NCBI RefSeq assembly: GCF_011761235.1 | Contig: NZ_JAAOYW010000002.1 | Location: forward strand, 62,001 to 126,000 | Length of the DNA: 64,000 bases | Source: Frigoribacterium faeni | GTDB lineage: Bacteria > Actinomycetota > Actinomycetes > Actinomycetales > Microbacteriaceae | Direction: 5' to 3' | Shown here: positions 35,447-45,063 of the stretch, piece by piece | Position numbering within the stretch: position 1 is the first letter of the stretch | Layout: every line of letters begins with the position of its first letter | Program-made: the position numbers and the translations under genes | Notes under the pieces: generated by a model | Told to the model about the DNA's origin: nothing | Database searches by the model: none | The model's input: only the letters and a program-made list of their open reading frames with translations

Positions 35447-38400
35447 TCAGGCCTCGAGCAGCCCGCGGATGTCGTCCGCCGTCAGCGACGCGCTGAACAC
35501 GGCGTCGTCGTCGACGACCGCGTCGAAGAGGGCCGCCTTCTTGCGGCTCAGGGCGAGCACCTTCTCTTCGATGGTGTCGTTCGCGATCATCCGGTAGACC
35601 ATCACGCGCTCGGTCTGGCCGATGCGGTGCGCCCGGTCGACGGCCTGGGACTCGGCGGCCGGGTTCCACCACGGGTCGAGGACGAACACGTAGTCGGCCT
35701 CGGTGAGGTTGAGCCCGACGCCGCCCGCCTTGAGGCTGATCAGGAACACCGGCGAGCCGCCGGAGCGGAACCGCTCGATCACCTCGCCGCGGCGCCGGGT
35801 CGAGCCGTCGAGGTACTCGTGCGCCAGGCCGCGCTCGGCCAGCCGGTCGGCCACCCGCGACAGGAACGACGTGAACTGGCTGAAGACGAGCGCCCGGTGG
35901 CCGCCGGCGACCACGTCGTCGAGCTCGTCGAGCAGCTGGTCGAGCTTCGCCGACGGCACGTCGTCGTAGGCCGGGTCGATCAGCCGGGCGTCGAGGGCGA
36001 GCATCCGCAGCAGGGTCAGCGACCGGAACACGATGAAGCGGTTGCGGTCGAGGTCGTCGATCAGGTCGAGCAGCTTGAGGCGCTCCCGCTGCAGGAACGC
36101 GTCGTACAGCTCGCGGTGGGCCGGGGCGAGGTCGACGCGCAGCACCTGTTCCTGCTTCTCGGGCAGCTCGGGCGCCACCACCTCTTTCGTGCGCCGCAGC
36201 ATCAGGGGGCGGATGCGTCGGCGCAGGGCCTGAAGCAGCTCGGGCCGCTCACCGGTCGCGATGGGCTTGAGCCAGTCGTCCGAGAACCGCACGCTCGTCG
36301 AGAGCAGCCCGGGGGCGACGACGCGGAACAGCGCCCAGAGATCCATCAGGCCGTTCTCGAGCGGCGTGCCCGTGATCGCGATCTTCACCGGGGCGTCGAG
36401 GTCGACCGCGCAGCGGTGCGCCTGCGACTGCGGGTTCTTGACGGCCTGCGCCTCGTCGAGCACGAGGGCGGCCCAGGGCCGCGCGGCGTACTGCGCGAAG
36501 TCGAGACGGAACAGGGCGTAGGAGGTGACGACCACGTCGGCGTCGACGACCGCCTCCCGCAGGCTGCCGCGGCTCTTCGCCTCGGTCTCGGTGACGGTGT
36601 GCACGCGCAGGCCCGGCGCGAAGCGGGCTGCCTCGGCGGCCCAGTTCGGCACGACCGAGGTGGGGGCGACGACGAGGAACGGGGCGCGCGCCGCCGAGGA
36701 GTCGGCCCCGAGCGCGGTCTCGGGGGCGTCGGCGTCGGCGTCGGGGTGCTGCTGCTCTCGGCCCTGCTGGTCGCGACCCTGCTGTTCTCGGCCCTGCTGT
36801 TCTCGGACGTGGGCGAACAGGGCGAGCGTCTGGAGCGTCTTGCCGAGCCCCATGTCGTCGGCGAGCACACCGCCCAGCCCGTGTTCGTGGAGGAACGCGA
36901 GCCAGCGGAAGCCCTCGAGCTGGTACGGCCGCAGGGTCGCGGTGAGATCGGCCGGCGCGTCGACGGCGGCGACCGCGCCGAGCGCCCGGGCGAGCGGGTC
37001 GCCCGCGGCGGGACGGTCGTCGGCAGCGTCGTCCGTCTCGGTCTCGGTCTCGGTCTCGCCCTCGGCCCGACTCCCGCCCGTCGCCGCGTCGGCCGCCTCA
37101 GCCAGCGCGAGCAGCCCGCCGACGGTGCGCCGCCAGCTCTCCGCCTGCACGGTCGCGTCGGCGAGGTCGTCGAACTCGGCCCAGAGCCCCGCCTGGTAGC
37201 GGCTGATGCGGGGGGTCTCGACCTCCCACTCGTCGAGCGACGTCGCCTCGTCGATCAGCCGTTTGAGCTCGTCGAACGCGGGGTGCGTGAGCGACAGGTA
37301 CGACTTGTCGACGAGCAGCATCTTCCGCTGCCGCTTCGCGAGGGCGGTGAGCAGCGGCACGAACGGCACCGTGCGGCCCTCGACCGTGACGAGCACGCCG
37401 AGGTCGAACCAGTCGCGCTTCTCGGTCTCGACCGTCGTGACCGTCAGGTGGGGCGCCTCCGTCAGCTCGCGGTAGTCGGGTCGTTCGCCGACGACGTCGA
37501 CCCGGACGTCCCGTCGGGCCTCGAGGTCGGGCAGCCGCGCGTGGGCGAACTCGGCGGCGGCGACGCCCCGCAGCGTCGTGCCCCGCGCCGGCACGCCCCA
37601 CGACTCGACGTCGGGCACGGCGACGCCCGGGGCGGGCGGCTCTGCGCCGAGGGACACGACGCGGCCCGCGACGTCCCAGTGCCAGGCCAGGGCGAGGCTG
37701 TCCGAGCGGCCGAACCGGGCCGTGAGCACGAGCTGCGGCGGCAGCACCTCGGGGAACTCGACCGACGCGTCGCTGCTCGTCACCGCCACGGTCTGCTGCA
37801 GCGCGGGGTAGAAGTCGCGGAGGAACTCGTCGGCGTCGCCGGCGGGCACGTCGAGCCGGCGGGCCGTCGTCAGCAGGCGTCGCTGCTCGTCGCCGAGCGG
37901 CGCGTCCGTCGGCGCGAGCACGACCGAGAGCACCGGGCCGGGCGCCACGAGGTAGACGCCGTGGTCGGAGACGGTGCCGACCTCGTCGCCGGTGCGCAGC
38001 GCCCCGTCGACCGTGACGCCCGCCTCGAGCACGAGACCGCCCGCGCCGTCGCGACGCGCGTCGACGGCCACGCGGGCCCGGGACGCGACGGCGACGTCGG
38101 CGGCGCGCTTGCCGGTGACGAGCGCGACGCCGAGCCGTTCGGCCTCGGCGAGCAGCGGCCACAGCAGCGGGCTCGAGAAGTCGTCGATCATGAGCCAGTC
38201 GCTCTCGCCGGCCACGTAGGCGGCGTGCACCGAACGGTGCAGCGCCGCGAACTGGCCGAACCACGCGTGCACGTCGGCCGCGATCTGCAGCCGGTTCATC
38301 TGGTAGGGCAGCGACGTCCAGGTGAGGTCGCCCCGCACCCAGTTGCCCGTGCGGCTGAGGCTCACCGGCCGCACCCCGAGACGCCAGGAGGCGCCGGCCG

Positions 38401-39076
38401 GCCCGGCGAGGGAGCCGCCGGTCACGAGGCCCGCACCCGCACCGCCGCCGAGCCCGCCCGTCGCCCGGTCGTGCGGGTCGACCAGGGGCGAGGGCGACGG
38501 GGCGTCCCACCGGCTGCGGGACGGGCGGGCGCGCGGGCGCCGCTCGAAGAGCAGCCCCATGCGCGTCGTGCGGGCGTCGACGGGGCGCGGGGGATCGGTC
38601 AGCTGCGCGAGGCGCGAGCGCCAGTCGGTGGCGGAGCCCGTCGAGCCCGCGGGCAGCCCGCCCGACGCGACCAGGTCGACGGCCTGGCCGAGCCCGGCGG
38701 CTGCACCCGTGCCTCCTGCGCTCGCCGCCTGCACGAGACCGGCGCCGGGCGCGAGCACACGGGCGTTGTTGGCGAGCAGCGCCGCGGCGACGTGCTTGCA
38801 GTCGCCGCCGAGGGGGCAGCTGCACTCGCTGGCGGTGGGGCGCCCGTGCTCGCCGCGGCCGGGGGTCAGCACGACGCGGCAGCGGTAGGGCGCGGCCACG
38901 CTGCCGCGCACCTCGGCCGAGAGCGCCTGGGCCTCGGGGTCCCACGACGACGACACGACGTGGTCGTCTCGCGCGTACTCTTTCGCCCGCGAGAACGCCC
39001 GCGGCCCGACCAGCCGGATGACGTCGACGGCGTCGACGAGCGGCGCGGTCGAGGCCGGCGGGGCGGGGGAGGGCAT
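35447..39076 (-). CDS. SNF2-family helicase with N-terminal SWIM zinc finger
   Basis: 1209 residues. An N-terminal SWIM zinc finger (CSCPLGGDCKHVAA) and a long middle region precede a complete Swi2/Snf2 ATPase. Motif I is ADDMGLGKTLQT, with PTSVVPNW, LDEAQAVKN, ITGTPLENGLMDLW, LISLKAGGVGLNL and QAVDRAHRIGQ following in order. Such proteins translocate on duplex DNA, and the SWIM finger gives DNA or protein binding. Between motif I and the next motif is an unusual insert of four 5-residue repeats of the REQQG type encoded by 15-bp units (36749-36807), then an Asp/Ala stretch. A GETETETETDD run stands before the ATPase. ATG 39076 has no Shine-Dalgarno sequence. Confidence 0.92.
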   Translation of the reverse strand: MPSPAPPASTAPLVDAVDVIRLVGPRAFSRAKEYARDDHVVSSSWDPEAQALSAEVRGSVAAPYRCRVVLTPGRGEHGRPTASECSCPLGGDCKHVAAALLANNARVLAPGAGLVQAASAGGTGAAAGLGQAVDLVASGGLPAGSTGSATDWRSRLAQLTDPPRPVDARTTRMGLLFERRPRARPSRSRWDAPSPSPLVDPHDRATGGLGGGAGAGLVTGGSLAGPAGASWRLGVRPVSLSRTGNWVRGDLTWTSLPYQMNRLQIAADVHAWFGQFAALHRSVHAAYVAGESDWLMIDDFSSPLLWPLLAEAERLGVALVTGKRAADVAVASRARVAVDARRDGAGGLVLEAGVTVDGALRTGDEVGTVSDHGVYLVAPGPVLSVVLAPTDAPLGDEQRRLLTTARRLDVPAGDADEFLRDFYPALQQTVAVTSSDASVEFPEVLPPQLVLTARFGRSDSLALAWHWDVAGRVVSLGAEPPAPGVAVPDVESWGVPARGTTLRGVAAAEFAHARLPDLEARRDVRVDVVGERPDYRELTEAPHLTVTTVETEKRDWFDLGVLVTVEGRTVPFVPLLTALAKRQRKMLLVDKSYLSLTHPAFDELKRLIDEATSLDEWEVETPRISRYQAGLWAEFDDLADATVQAESWRRTVGGLLALAEAADAATGGSRAEGETETETETDDAADDRPAAGDPLARALGAVAAVDAPADLTATLRPYQLEGFRWLAFLHEHGLGGVLADDMGLGKTLQTLALFAHVREQQGREQQGRDQQGREQQHPDADADAPETALGADSSAARAPFLVVAPTSVVPNWAAEAARFAPGLRVHTVTETEAKSRGSLREAVVDADVVVTSYALFRLDFAQYAARPWAALVLDEAQAVKNPQSQAHRCAVDLDAPVKIAITGTPLENGLMDLWALFRVVAPGLLSTSVRFSDDWLKPIATGERPELLQALRRRIRPLMLRRTKEVVAPELPEKQEQVLRVDLAPAHRELYDAFLQRERLKLLDLIDDLDRNRFIVFRSLTLLRMLALDARLIDPAYDDVPSAKLDQLLDELDDVVAGGHRALVFSQFTSFLSRVADRLAERGLAHEYLDGSTRRRGEVIERFRSGGSPVFLISLKAGGVGLNLTEADYVFVLDPWWNPAAESQAVDRAHRIGQTERVMVYRMIANDTIEEKVLALSRKKAALFDAVVDDDAVFSASLTADDIRGLLEA
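36749..36807. repeat. 15-bp tandem repeat inside the SNF2 gene
   Basis: Four units of the type CTGCTGTTCTCGGCC, in frame, encoding REQQG-like peptides on the minus strand. The last two units are almost identical, so the array looks recently expanded. Confidence 0.8.
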
Positions 39077-39244
39077 GGGTCCATGATCCCAGCAGCCGCC
39101 GACACCGCGCGGCGCCGGCCCGACGCGCACACGCCTGTCGTGTCGCGCGCCCGACCGGTGCCACACTTGACGAGCGCAGCGGGCCGTCGTCGCCCCGGGG
39201 CGCTCCGAACGCCTCTGACCGTCCCCTCCTCGAAGGACCCGTGC

Positions 39245-40066
39245 ATGGCCACCTCCCTCCCGCGCGACGTCTCCCGCCTCGGCGAGCTGTCGGCGCTGCT
39301 CTTCGACCTCGACGGGGTCCTCACGCCGACGGCCGAGGTGCACATGCGCGCCTGGTCCCGTCTGTTCAACGACTGGTTCGCGGCCCACGACCTCGCCCCC
39401 TACACCGACGACGACTACTTCGAGTACGTCGACGGCCGCCCGCGCTACGACGGCGTGCGCGCGATGCTCGCCGCCCGCGGCGTCGTGCTGCCCGAGGGCG
39501 CCGACGACGACGGGCCCGACGTCGAGACCGTGCGCGGCCTCGGCAACCGCAAGAACTCCGTCTTCGCCGCCGAGCTGGCCGAGAACGGCGTGCAGCCCTA
39601 CCCGGGCAGCGTCGAGTTCCTCGACCGGGCGATCGCGCTCGGCGTGCAGGTCGCCGTCGTGTCGAGCTCGCGCAACGCCGTGCCGGTGCTCGAGGCCGCG
39701 GGCCTGCGCGACCGCTTCGACGTCGTCGTCGACGGCGCCGTGGCCGCCGCGGAGGGCATCGCCGGCAAGCCGGCCCCCGACACCTACCTGGAGGGCGCCC
39801 GCCGGCTCGGCCTCACGGCCGCCGACTGCGTCGTCGTCGAGGACGCCACGAGCGGGGTCGAGGCCGGCCGTGCCGGTTCGTTCGGCCTCGTGCTCGGCGT
39901 CGACCGGGGCACCGGTCGCGACGCCCTGCTGCGCTCGGGCGCCGACGTGGTCGTCGACGACCTGCAGGAGGCGGTCGTCGCGCTCGGCCCGGCCCGCGCC
40001 TCCTCGACGACCGACACGACCAGCACCGACACGACCAGCACCCACACCGCAGAGGCCCAGCCGTGA
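39245..40066 (+). CDS. HAD-family beta-phosphoglucomutase
   Basis: 273 residues. It converts beta-glucose 1-phosphate to glucose 6-phosphate in the cytosol. HAD motif I is LFDLDGVLTPTAEVH, with the nucleophile and acid Asp; motif II is VAVVSSSRNAVPVL; the motif III lysine is in GIAGKPAPDTYLEGA; motif IV is VVVEDATSGVEAGRAG. The cap domain has YVDGRPRYDGVR. ATG 39245 follows GAAGGA by 7 nt. The C-terminus ends in a repeated Thr/Ser/Asp tail (DTTSTDTTSTHT) encoded by two identical 15-bp units. The stop overlaps the GH65 phosphorylase start, the standard partner that releases beta-glucose 1-phosphate. Confidence 0.92.
   Translation: MATSLPRDVSRLGELSALLFDLDGVLTPTAEVHMRAWSRLFNDWFAAHDLAPYTDDDYFEYVDGRPRYDGVRAMLAARGVVLPEGADDDGPDVETVRGLGNRKNSVFAAELAENGVQPYPGSVEFLDRAIALGVQVAVVSSSRNAVPVLEAAGLRDRFDVVVDGAVAAAEGIAGKPAPDTYLEGARRLGLTAADCVVVEDATSGVEAGRAGSFGLVLGVDRGTGRDALLRSGADVVVDDLQEAVVALGPARASSTTDTTSTDTTSTHTAEAQP
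40013..40042. repeat. Two identical 15-bp units at the end of the phosphoglucomutase gene
   Basis: GACACGACCAGCACC occurs at 40013-40027 and 40028-40042, in frame, just before the overlap with the GH65 gene. Confidence 0.85.
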
Positions 40067-42570
40067 ACCACATCACCTCCGACCCGCTCGACCGCAGCCG
40101 GTTCCCCGTCGACGAGTGGGCGCTCGTCGAGGACGAGTACGCCCAGGGCGACGAGGGCGTCACCGAGACGGTCTTCGCGGTCGGCAACGGCTACCTCGGC
40201 CTGCGCGGCAACCCCGACGAGGGCCGCGGCGGGCACTCGTTCGGCACCTACGTGAACGGGTTCCACGAGACCTGGCCGATCCGGCACGCCGAGGAGGCCT
40301 TCGGCTTCGCCCGCGTCGGCCAGACCATCGTGAACGTGCCCGACGCGAAGGTCATCCGCCTCTACGTCGACGACGAGCCGTTCGTGCTCTTCGAGGCCGA
40401 CATCCTGCGGCACTGCCGACGGCTCGACTTCCGCGACGGCGTGCTGTCGCGCGAGGTCGAGTGGCGCACGCCCTCGGGCAAGCGGGTGCTCGTGACGAGC
40501 CGTCGCCTGGTCAGCCTCGAGGACCGCCACCTCGCGATCATCCAGTACGAGGTGACCGTGCTCGACGCCGACGCGTCGCTGCTCATCTCGAGCCAGATCC
40601 TCAACCGGCAGGACATGGGCGACGAGTACCACGCCGGGATGCGGGCGGCCGCCGACGCCTTCGACCCGCGCCGTGCCGAGTCGTTCGAGGACCGCGTGCT
40701 GCAGCCGGTGCTGGCCCGCAACGGCGGCTCGCGCGCCGTGCTCGGCTACCGCACCACCAACTCGGGCATGACGATCGCCGTCGGCGCCGACCACGTGATG
40801 GACACCGAGAACGAGTGGGACGAGTCGTCGTCGATCGACGACGACCTCTCGAAGCACGTGTACCGGGTGCGGGCGAAGGCGGGCGTGCCGGTGCGCATGG
40901 TCAAGACCGTGACGTACCACACGAGCCGCGGCGTGCCGCCGCGTGAGCTCGCCGACCGCTGCGACCGCACCCTCGACCGCGCCGCGGAGGAGCCGCCCGA
41001 GGCGCTCTTCGTCAAGCAGCGCGCCTGGCTCGACGACTACTGGGCGCGCACCGACGTCGTGGTCGGCGGCCAGCCCGAGATCCAGCAGGCCGTCCGCTGG
41101 AACCTGTTCCAGCTGGCCCAGGCGAGCGCCCGCACCGACGGCCAGGGCATCGCGGCCAAGGGCGTGACGGGGTCGGGCTACGGCGGCCACTACTTCTGGG
41201 ACACCGAGATCTACGTGCTGCCGTTCCTCACCTACACGGCGCCGAACGTCGCGCGCAACGCGCTGCGGTTCCGCCTCGGCATGCTCGACGCGGCCCGCGA
41301 CCGGGCCGGCGAGCTGAACCAGCGCGGCGCGCTGTTCCCGTGGCGCACCATCAACGGCCTCGAGTCGTCGGCGTACTACGCGGCCGGCACGGCGCAGTAC
41401 CACATCGACGCCGACATCAGCCACGCGCTCAGCCAGTACGTGCAGGCGACGGGCGACCTCGACTTCATGGAGCGCGGCGCCGTCGACATCCTCGTCGAGA
41501 CGGCGCGCCTGTGGGCCGACCTCGGCTTCTGGCGCTCGAACGGCGACCAGCGGTTCCACATCGACGGGGTCACCGGCCCCGACGAGTACACGACCGTCGT
41601 CGACGACAACCTCTACACGAACGTCATGGCCCGGGCGAACCTGCGCGCCGCCGTCCGCTACGTGCACACCCTCGCCGAGCACTCGCCCGCCGCCTACGAG
41701 CGGATGGTGTCGCGCCTCGGGCTCGACGAGCACGAGATCACCGGCTGGCAGCTCGCCGCCGAGGCGATGGAGATCCCCTACGACGAGCACCGCGGCATCC
41801 ACCCGCAGGACGCCCAGTTCCTCGACAAGGAGCTCTGGGACCTCGACGCCACCCCCGCCAACAAGCGGCCGCTGCTGCTGCACTACCACCCGCTCGTGAT
41901 CTACCGGTTCCAGGTGCTGAAGCAGGCCGACGTCGTGCTCGCGCTGTTCCTCCAGGGCGACGAGTTCACGCCCGAGCAGAAGCTGCGCGACTTCGAGTAC
42001 TACGACGCCCTGACCACCGGCGACTCGACCCTGTCGGGCGTCGTCCAGTCGATCGTCGCGGCCGAGGTCGGGCACCACCAGCTGTCGATGCAGTACTTCC
42101 TCTCGTCGCTCTACGTCGACCTCGCCGACCTGCACCGCAACACGGCCGACGGCGTGCACGTCGCCTCGACCGGCGGCATCTGGAGCGCGCTCGTCTGCGG
42201 CTACGGCGGCATGCGCGACTACCTCGGCGGCATCAGCTTCGACCCGCGCCTGCCCGCCGACTGGGACGAGCTCACGTTCCGCCTGACGATCAAGGGCAGC
42301 CGCCTGCGCGTCGACCTCGCCGCCGACGAGATCGTCTTCACGGTCGAGACCGGCGACGGCGTGACGGTGAGCGTCCGGGGCGAGACCGTCGAGGTGCCGA
42401 CCGACCGCCCGGTGCGCGTCGCGCTCGACGACCAGGGGCCGCGCATCACGACGAAGGTGCCCACGACGAGCGACCTGCGCGGCCTCGTCCGGGCCGACGG
42501 CTCGGTCATCACGGCGTCGATCCCGACGATCAGCAGCGACCGCTACGAGGACGACGAGGCCTCGGCCTAG
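40063..42570 (+). CDS. GH65 glycoside phosphorylase (maltose/trehalose/kojibiose type)
   Basis: 835 residues, about 50 longer than typical maltose phosphorylase. It phosphorolyses an alpha-glucobiose to beta-glucose 1-phosphate and glucose. The N-terminal beta-sandwich begins with ETVFAVGNGYLGLRGN. The (alpha/alpha)6 barrel has GYGGHYFWDTEIYVLPF, and the general acid Glu is in GVTGPDEYTTVVDDNLYTN. The phosphate loop is HVASTGGIWSALVCGYGGMRDY. GTG 40063 overlaps the phosphoglucomutase stop (GTGA). The pair turns a disaccharide into glucose 6-phosphate plus glucose at low ATP cost. Specificity cannot be told from these motifs. No sugar transporter is in this operon. Confidence 0.93.
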   Translation: MNHITSDPLDRSRFPVDEWALVEDEYAQGDEGVTETVFAVGNGYLGLRGNPDEGRGGHSFGTYVNGFHETWPIRHAEEAFGFARVGQTIVNVPDAKVIRLYVDDEPFVLFEADILRHCRRLDFRDGVLSREVEWRTPSGKRVLVTSRRLVSLEDRHLAIIQYEVTVLDADASLLISSQILNRQDMGDEYHAGMRAAADAFDPRRAESFEDRVLQPVLARNGGSRAVLGYRTTNSGMTIAVGADHVMDTENEWDESSSIDDDLSKHVYRVRAKAGVPVRMVKTVTYHTSRGVPPRELADRCDRTLDRAAEEPPEALFVKQRAWLDDYWARTDVVVGGQPEIQQAVRWNLFQLAQASARTDGQGIAAKGVTGSGYGGHYFWDTEIYVLPFLTYTAPNVARNALRFRLGMLDAARDRAGELNQRGALFPWRTINGLESSAYYAAGTAQYHIDADISHALSQYVQATGDLDFMERGAVDILVETARLWADLGFWRSNGDQRFHIDGVTGPDEYTTVVDDNLYTNVMARANLRAAVRYVHTLAEHSPAAYERMVSRLGLDEHEITGWQLAAEAMEIPYDEHRGIHPQDAQFLDKELWDLDATPANKRPLLLHYHPLVIYRFQVLKQADVVLALFLQGDEFTPEQKLRDFEYYDALTTGDSTLSGVVQSIVAAEVGHHQLSMQYFLSSLYVDLADLHRNTADGVHVASTGGIWSALVCGYGGMRDYLGGISFDPRLPADWDELTFRLTIKGSRLRVDLAADEIVFTVETGDGVTVSVRGETVEVPTDRPVRVALDDQGPRITTKVPTTSDLRGLVRADGSVITASIPTISSDRYEDDEASA

Positions 42571-42603
42571 CCGTCCGGCCCCGCCTCGCGCGGCCGGTCC
42601 CCG

Positions 42604-42960
42604 CTAGAAGGGGCCGGCCGCCGTGGCGATCGCGTCGAACAGGGCCGTGGTGTCGGCGTCGCGCTTCTTGACGCTCGCGCCGATGGTGCCCGCCGGGGCG
42701 TGCACCTCGCCCGTGATCCGGCTGCCGCCGTCCGACTCCTCGAAGACCAGGTGCACGGCGTCGGCGTCGCTCGCCGTCGCCGAGCGACGGATCAGCAGGG
42801 CGCCGTGCTCGTCGGCCGACGTGAACGCGAAGGCGGGCGTCGCCTGGACGGCGCGGCGCACGACGCCGGCCAGCAGCGACACCGGCAGGGCCAGCTCCAA
42901 GGAGGCGCGGGTCACGTCCGCGTCGCCGGTCTCGACCTGGGGTGCTCGCTTCTGTGCCAT
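42604..42960 (-). CDS. Hypothetical small protein
   Basis: 118 residues. A lipid-transfer or START-like beta pattern may be present (HLVFEESDGGSRITGEVHAPAGTIG), but no family is firmly recognised. No signal or membrane segment. TAGCCT ends 7 nt before ATG 42960, and no Shine-Dalgarno sequence is present, so the transcript is probably leaderless. It is divergent from the 94-residue gene at 43018 with only 57 bp between the starts. Confidence 0.6.
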   Translation of the reverse strand: MAQKRAPQVETGDADVTRASLELALPVSLLAGVVRRAVQATPAFAFTSADEHGALLIRRSATASDADAVHLVFEESDGGSRITGEVHAPAGTIGASVKKRDADTTALFDAIATAAGPF

Positions 42961-43017
42961 GCGCCCGAGGCTACGGCACGTCGTGGCCCGGGCCGCCGCG
43001 CCCGTAGGGTGGCGGGC
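42961..43017. promoter_or_regulatory. 57-bp divergent region with two leaderless-type promoters
   Basis: TAGCCT (minus strand, 42968-42973) and TAGGGT (plus strand, 43005-43010) each stand 7 nt before an ATG. With 31 bp between the two hexamers, their -35 regions must overlap. Confidence 0.5.
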
Positions 43018-43302
43018 ATGAAGACGCTGTTCTACGCCGGCCAGGAACTGATCGTGACCGACGAGCTCGCCGAGGTGCTGCTCGCCGCCGCCATGGAGTT
43101 CAGCGACGACGACCGCACGTTCCGGGTGCCCGTGGCCGCCCGCCTCGGCGGGGTCGCGCACATGGCCCAGCTGGTCATCGGCCCCGGCATCCCGCTGCTC
43201 GTCGTCGACGCGGACGACGACGTCGAGCCGGTCGCCGGCTCGGAGTCGTCGGTCGCGTTCATCACCGAGCTGATGGAGAGCCTCGTCGACGACGACGAGT
43301 GA
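43018..43302 (+). CDS. Hypothetical small protein
   Basis: 94 residues with an alpha/beta pattern: FYAGQELIVTDELAEVLLAAAMEF, TFRVPVAARLGGVAHMAQLVIGPGIPLLVVD, then an acidic C-terminus (MESLVDDDE). It resembles small conserved actinobacterial proteins of unknown role; no motif suggests catalysis. TAGGGT stands 7 nt before the ATG, so a leaderless start is likely. It is followed 78 bp later by the molybdoenzyme gene, which has its own TAGCCT. Confidence 0.6.
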   Translation: MKTLFYAGQELIVTDELAEVLLAAAMEFSDDDRTFRVPVAARLGGVAHMAQLVIGPGIPLLVVDADDDVEPVAGSESSVAFITELMESLVDDDE

Positions 43303-43380
43303 GGCGCGGCGAGCTCGGGCCGCCTGCCCCGGGCGCCCCGGCCCCAGCCGTTCCCGAGCAGCGGCCTCTAGCCTGACGCC

Positions 43381-45000
43381 ATGTCCGTGCGCCTGGAGTC
43401 ACCCGCCACGTCGACCCGCGAGGGCATGACGACCCGCGCCTCCTCGGCCTGGGCCGCCCTGGCCGGCGTCGTGTCGGCGGCCGGGTTCCTCGCGTCGGCC
43501 GAGCTCGCGGCGGTGGTCACCGGGCCCGGCGGCAGCCCGCTCTACGCGGTCGGGTCGGCCGTCATCGACCTCGCGCCGCCCGCGGCCAAGGACACGATGG
43601 TGGCCCTCTTCGGCACCGGCGACAAGGTCGCGCTCTTCACGCTGATGGGCGTGCTGCTCGCCGCCATCACGGCCGGCGCCGGCGTCGGCGAGCTGCGCCG
43701 GCCCCCGGTCGGCAAGGTCGTCTTCGGCCTCGGGGGCGTCCTGGCCATGGTGGCCGTGCTCACCCGGGCCGACGCGACCGGCATCGACGGCGTGCCGACG
43801 GCCGTCGGCACGCTGGTCGCCCTGCTGCTGCTGACGACCCTCGTCCGGCGGCTGTCGCGTTGGCGCGCAACGACCCGCACCGGGTGGTCGGAGGCCGACG
43901 TGCCGGCCCCGATGCTGCGCGGGCCCGACGTCGAGCGTCGTAGCTTCGTGCTGACCGCGGCCGTCGCGGGCGGCGCGGCGGTGCTGCTCGGCACCGGTGC
44001 GCGCGCCTGGAACGCGACCCGGGCGAACGTGTCGCAGCTGCGCGCGGCGCTCAGCCTGCCGGCCCCCGCCTCGGCCGAGGAGGCCGTGCCGGCCGGCGCC
44101 TCGCTCGACGTCGACGGCATCACGCCCTACGTCACCCCGAACGACGAGTTCTACCGCATCGACACCGCCCTGCGCGTGCCCGGCATCGACCCGGCCGACT
44201 GGTCGCTGCGCATCCACGGACTCGTCGACGAGGAGGTGGTGCTCACGTTCGAGGACGTGCTCGCCCTGCCGCTCGTCGAGCACACGGCCACCCTGAGCTG
44301 CGTCTCGAACGAGGTCGGCGGCACCCTGATCGGCACCGCCCGGTGGCTCGGCCACCCGCTGCGCGACCTGCTCGCCCGGGCGCGGCCGCAGGCGGGTGCC
44401 GACATGGTGCTGTCGCGCAGCATCGACGGGTTCACCGCCGGCACCCCGCTCGAGGTGCTGCAGGACGACGACACGCAGGCGCTGCTCGCCGTGGGCATGA
44501 ACGGCGAGCCCCTGCCGCAGGAGCACGGGTTCCCCGCGCGGCTCGTCGTGCCCGGCCTGTTCGGCTACGTGTCGGCCACGAAATGGGTCACCGAGCTGGA
44601 GGTCACGCGCTTCGCCGACGCCGAGGGCTACTGGACGCCTCGCGGCTGGGACGCCCTGGGGCCGGTCAAGCTCGAGTCGCGCATCGACGTGCCCGCGGCC
44701 GGCACCACGGTCGACGCGGGGACGGTCGCGGTCGCCGGCGTCGCGTGGCACCCGCACACGGGCGTCTCGCGCGTCGAGGTGCAGGTCGACGACGGCGTCT
44801 GGGCCGAGGCCGAGCTGGCCGAGTCGATCTCGGCCGACACCTGGGTGCAGTGGGTGCACCGCTGGTCGGCGACGTCGGGCACGCACTCGCTGCGCGTGCG
44901 GGCGACGAGCGCCGACGGCACCGTGCAGTCGGAGACGGAGCTGCCGCCGGCGCCGAACGGCGCCGAGGGCTGGGACGAGCACGCCGTCACCGTGCGCTGA
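43381..45000 (+). CDS. Membrane-anchored sulfite-oxidase-like molybdopterin oxidoreductase
   Basis: 539 residues. The N-terminal half has four or five membrane segments (for example AWAALAGVVSAAGFLASAEL and VFGLGGVLAMVAVLTRADAT) and then a basic loop. The second half is the sulfite oxidase-type Mo-pterin domain facing outside: TPNDEFYRIDTALRVPGIDP, the molybdenum-ligating cysteine in LSCVSNEVGG, ARWLGHPLRDLLARA and GMNGEPLPQEHGFPARLVVPGLFGY. A C-terminal Ig-like dimerisation domain follows (VAWHPHTGVSRVEVQVDDG). The substrate is not known. TAGCCT stands 6 nt before the ATG. No cofactor-biosynthesis gene is near. Confidence 0.88.
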   Translation: MSVRLESPATSTREGMTTRASSAWAALAGVVSAAGFLASAELAAVVTGPGGSPLYAVGSAVIDLAPPAAKDTMVALFGTGDKVALFTLMGVLLAAITAGAGVGELRRPPVGKVVFGLGGVLAMVAVLTRADATGIDGVPTAVGTLVALLLLTTLVRRLSRWRATTRTGWSEADVPAPMLRGPDVERRSFVLTAAVAGGAAVLLGTGARAWNATRANVSQLRAALSLPAPASAEEAVPAGASLDVDGITPYVTPNDEFYRIDTALRVPGIDPADWSLRIHGLVDEEVVLTFEDVLALPLVEHTATLSCVSNEVGGTLIGTARWLGHPLRDLLARARPQAGADMVLSRSIDGFTAGTPLEVLQDDDTQALLAVGMNGEPLPQEHGFPARLVVPGLFGYVSATKWVTELEVTRFADAEGYWTPRGWDALGPVKLESRIDVPAAGTTVDAGTVAVAGVAWHPHTGVSRVEVQVDDGVWAEAELAESISADTWVQWVHRWSATSGTHSLRVRATSADGTVQSETELPPAPNGAEGWDEHAVTVR

Positions 45001-45063
45001 TCGAGGGTGTCCGCGCGCCCGCGGTGTGACCCGCGACGCGGTCTGCGGCACGGCCCGCGAGGC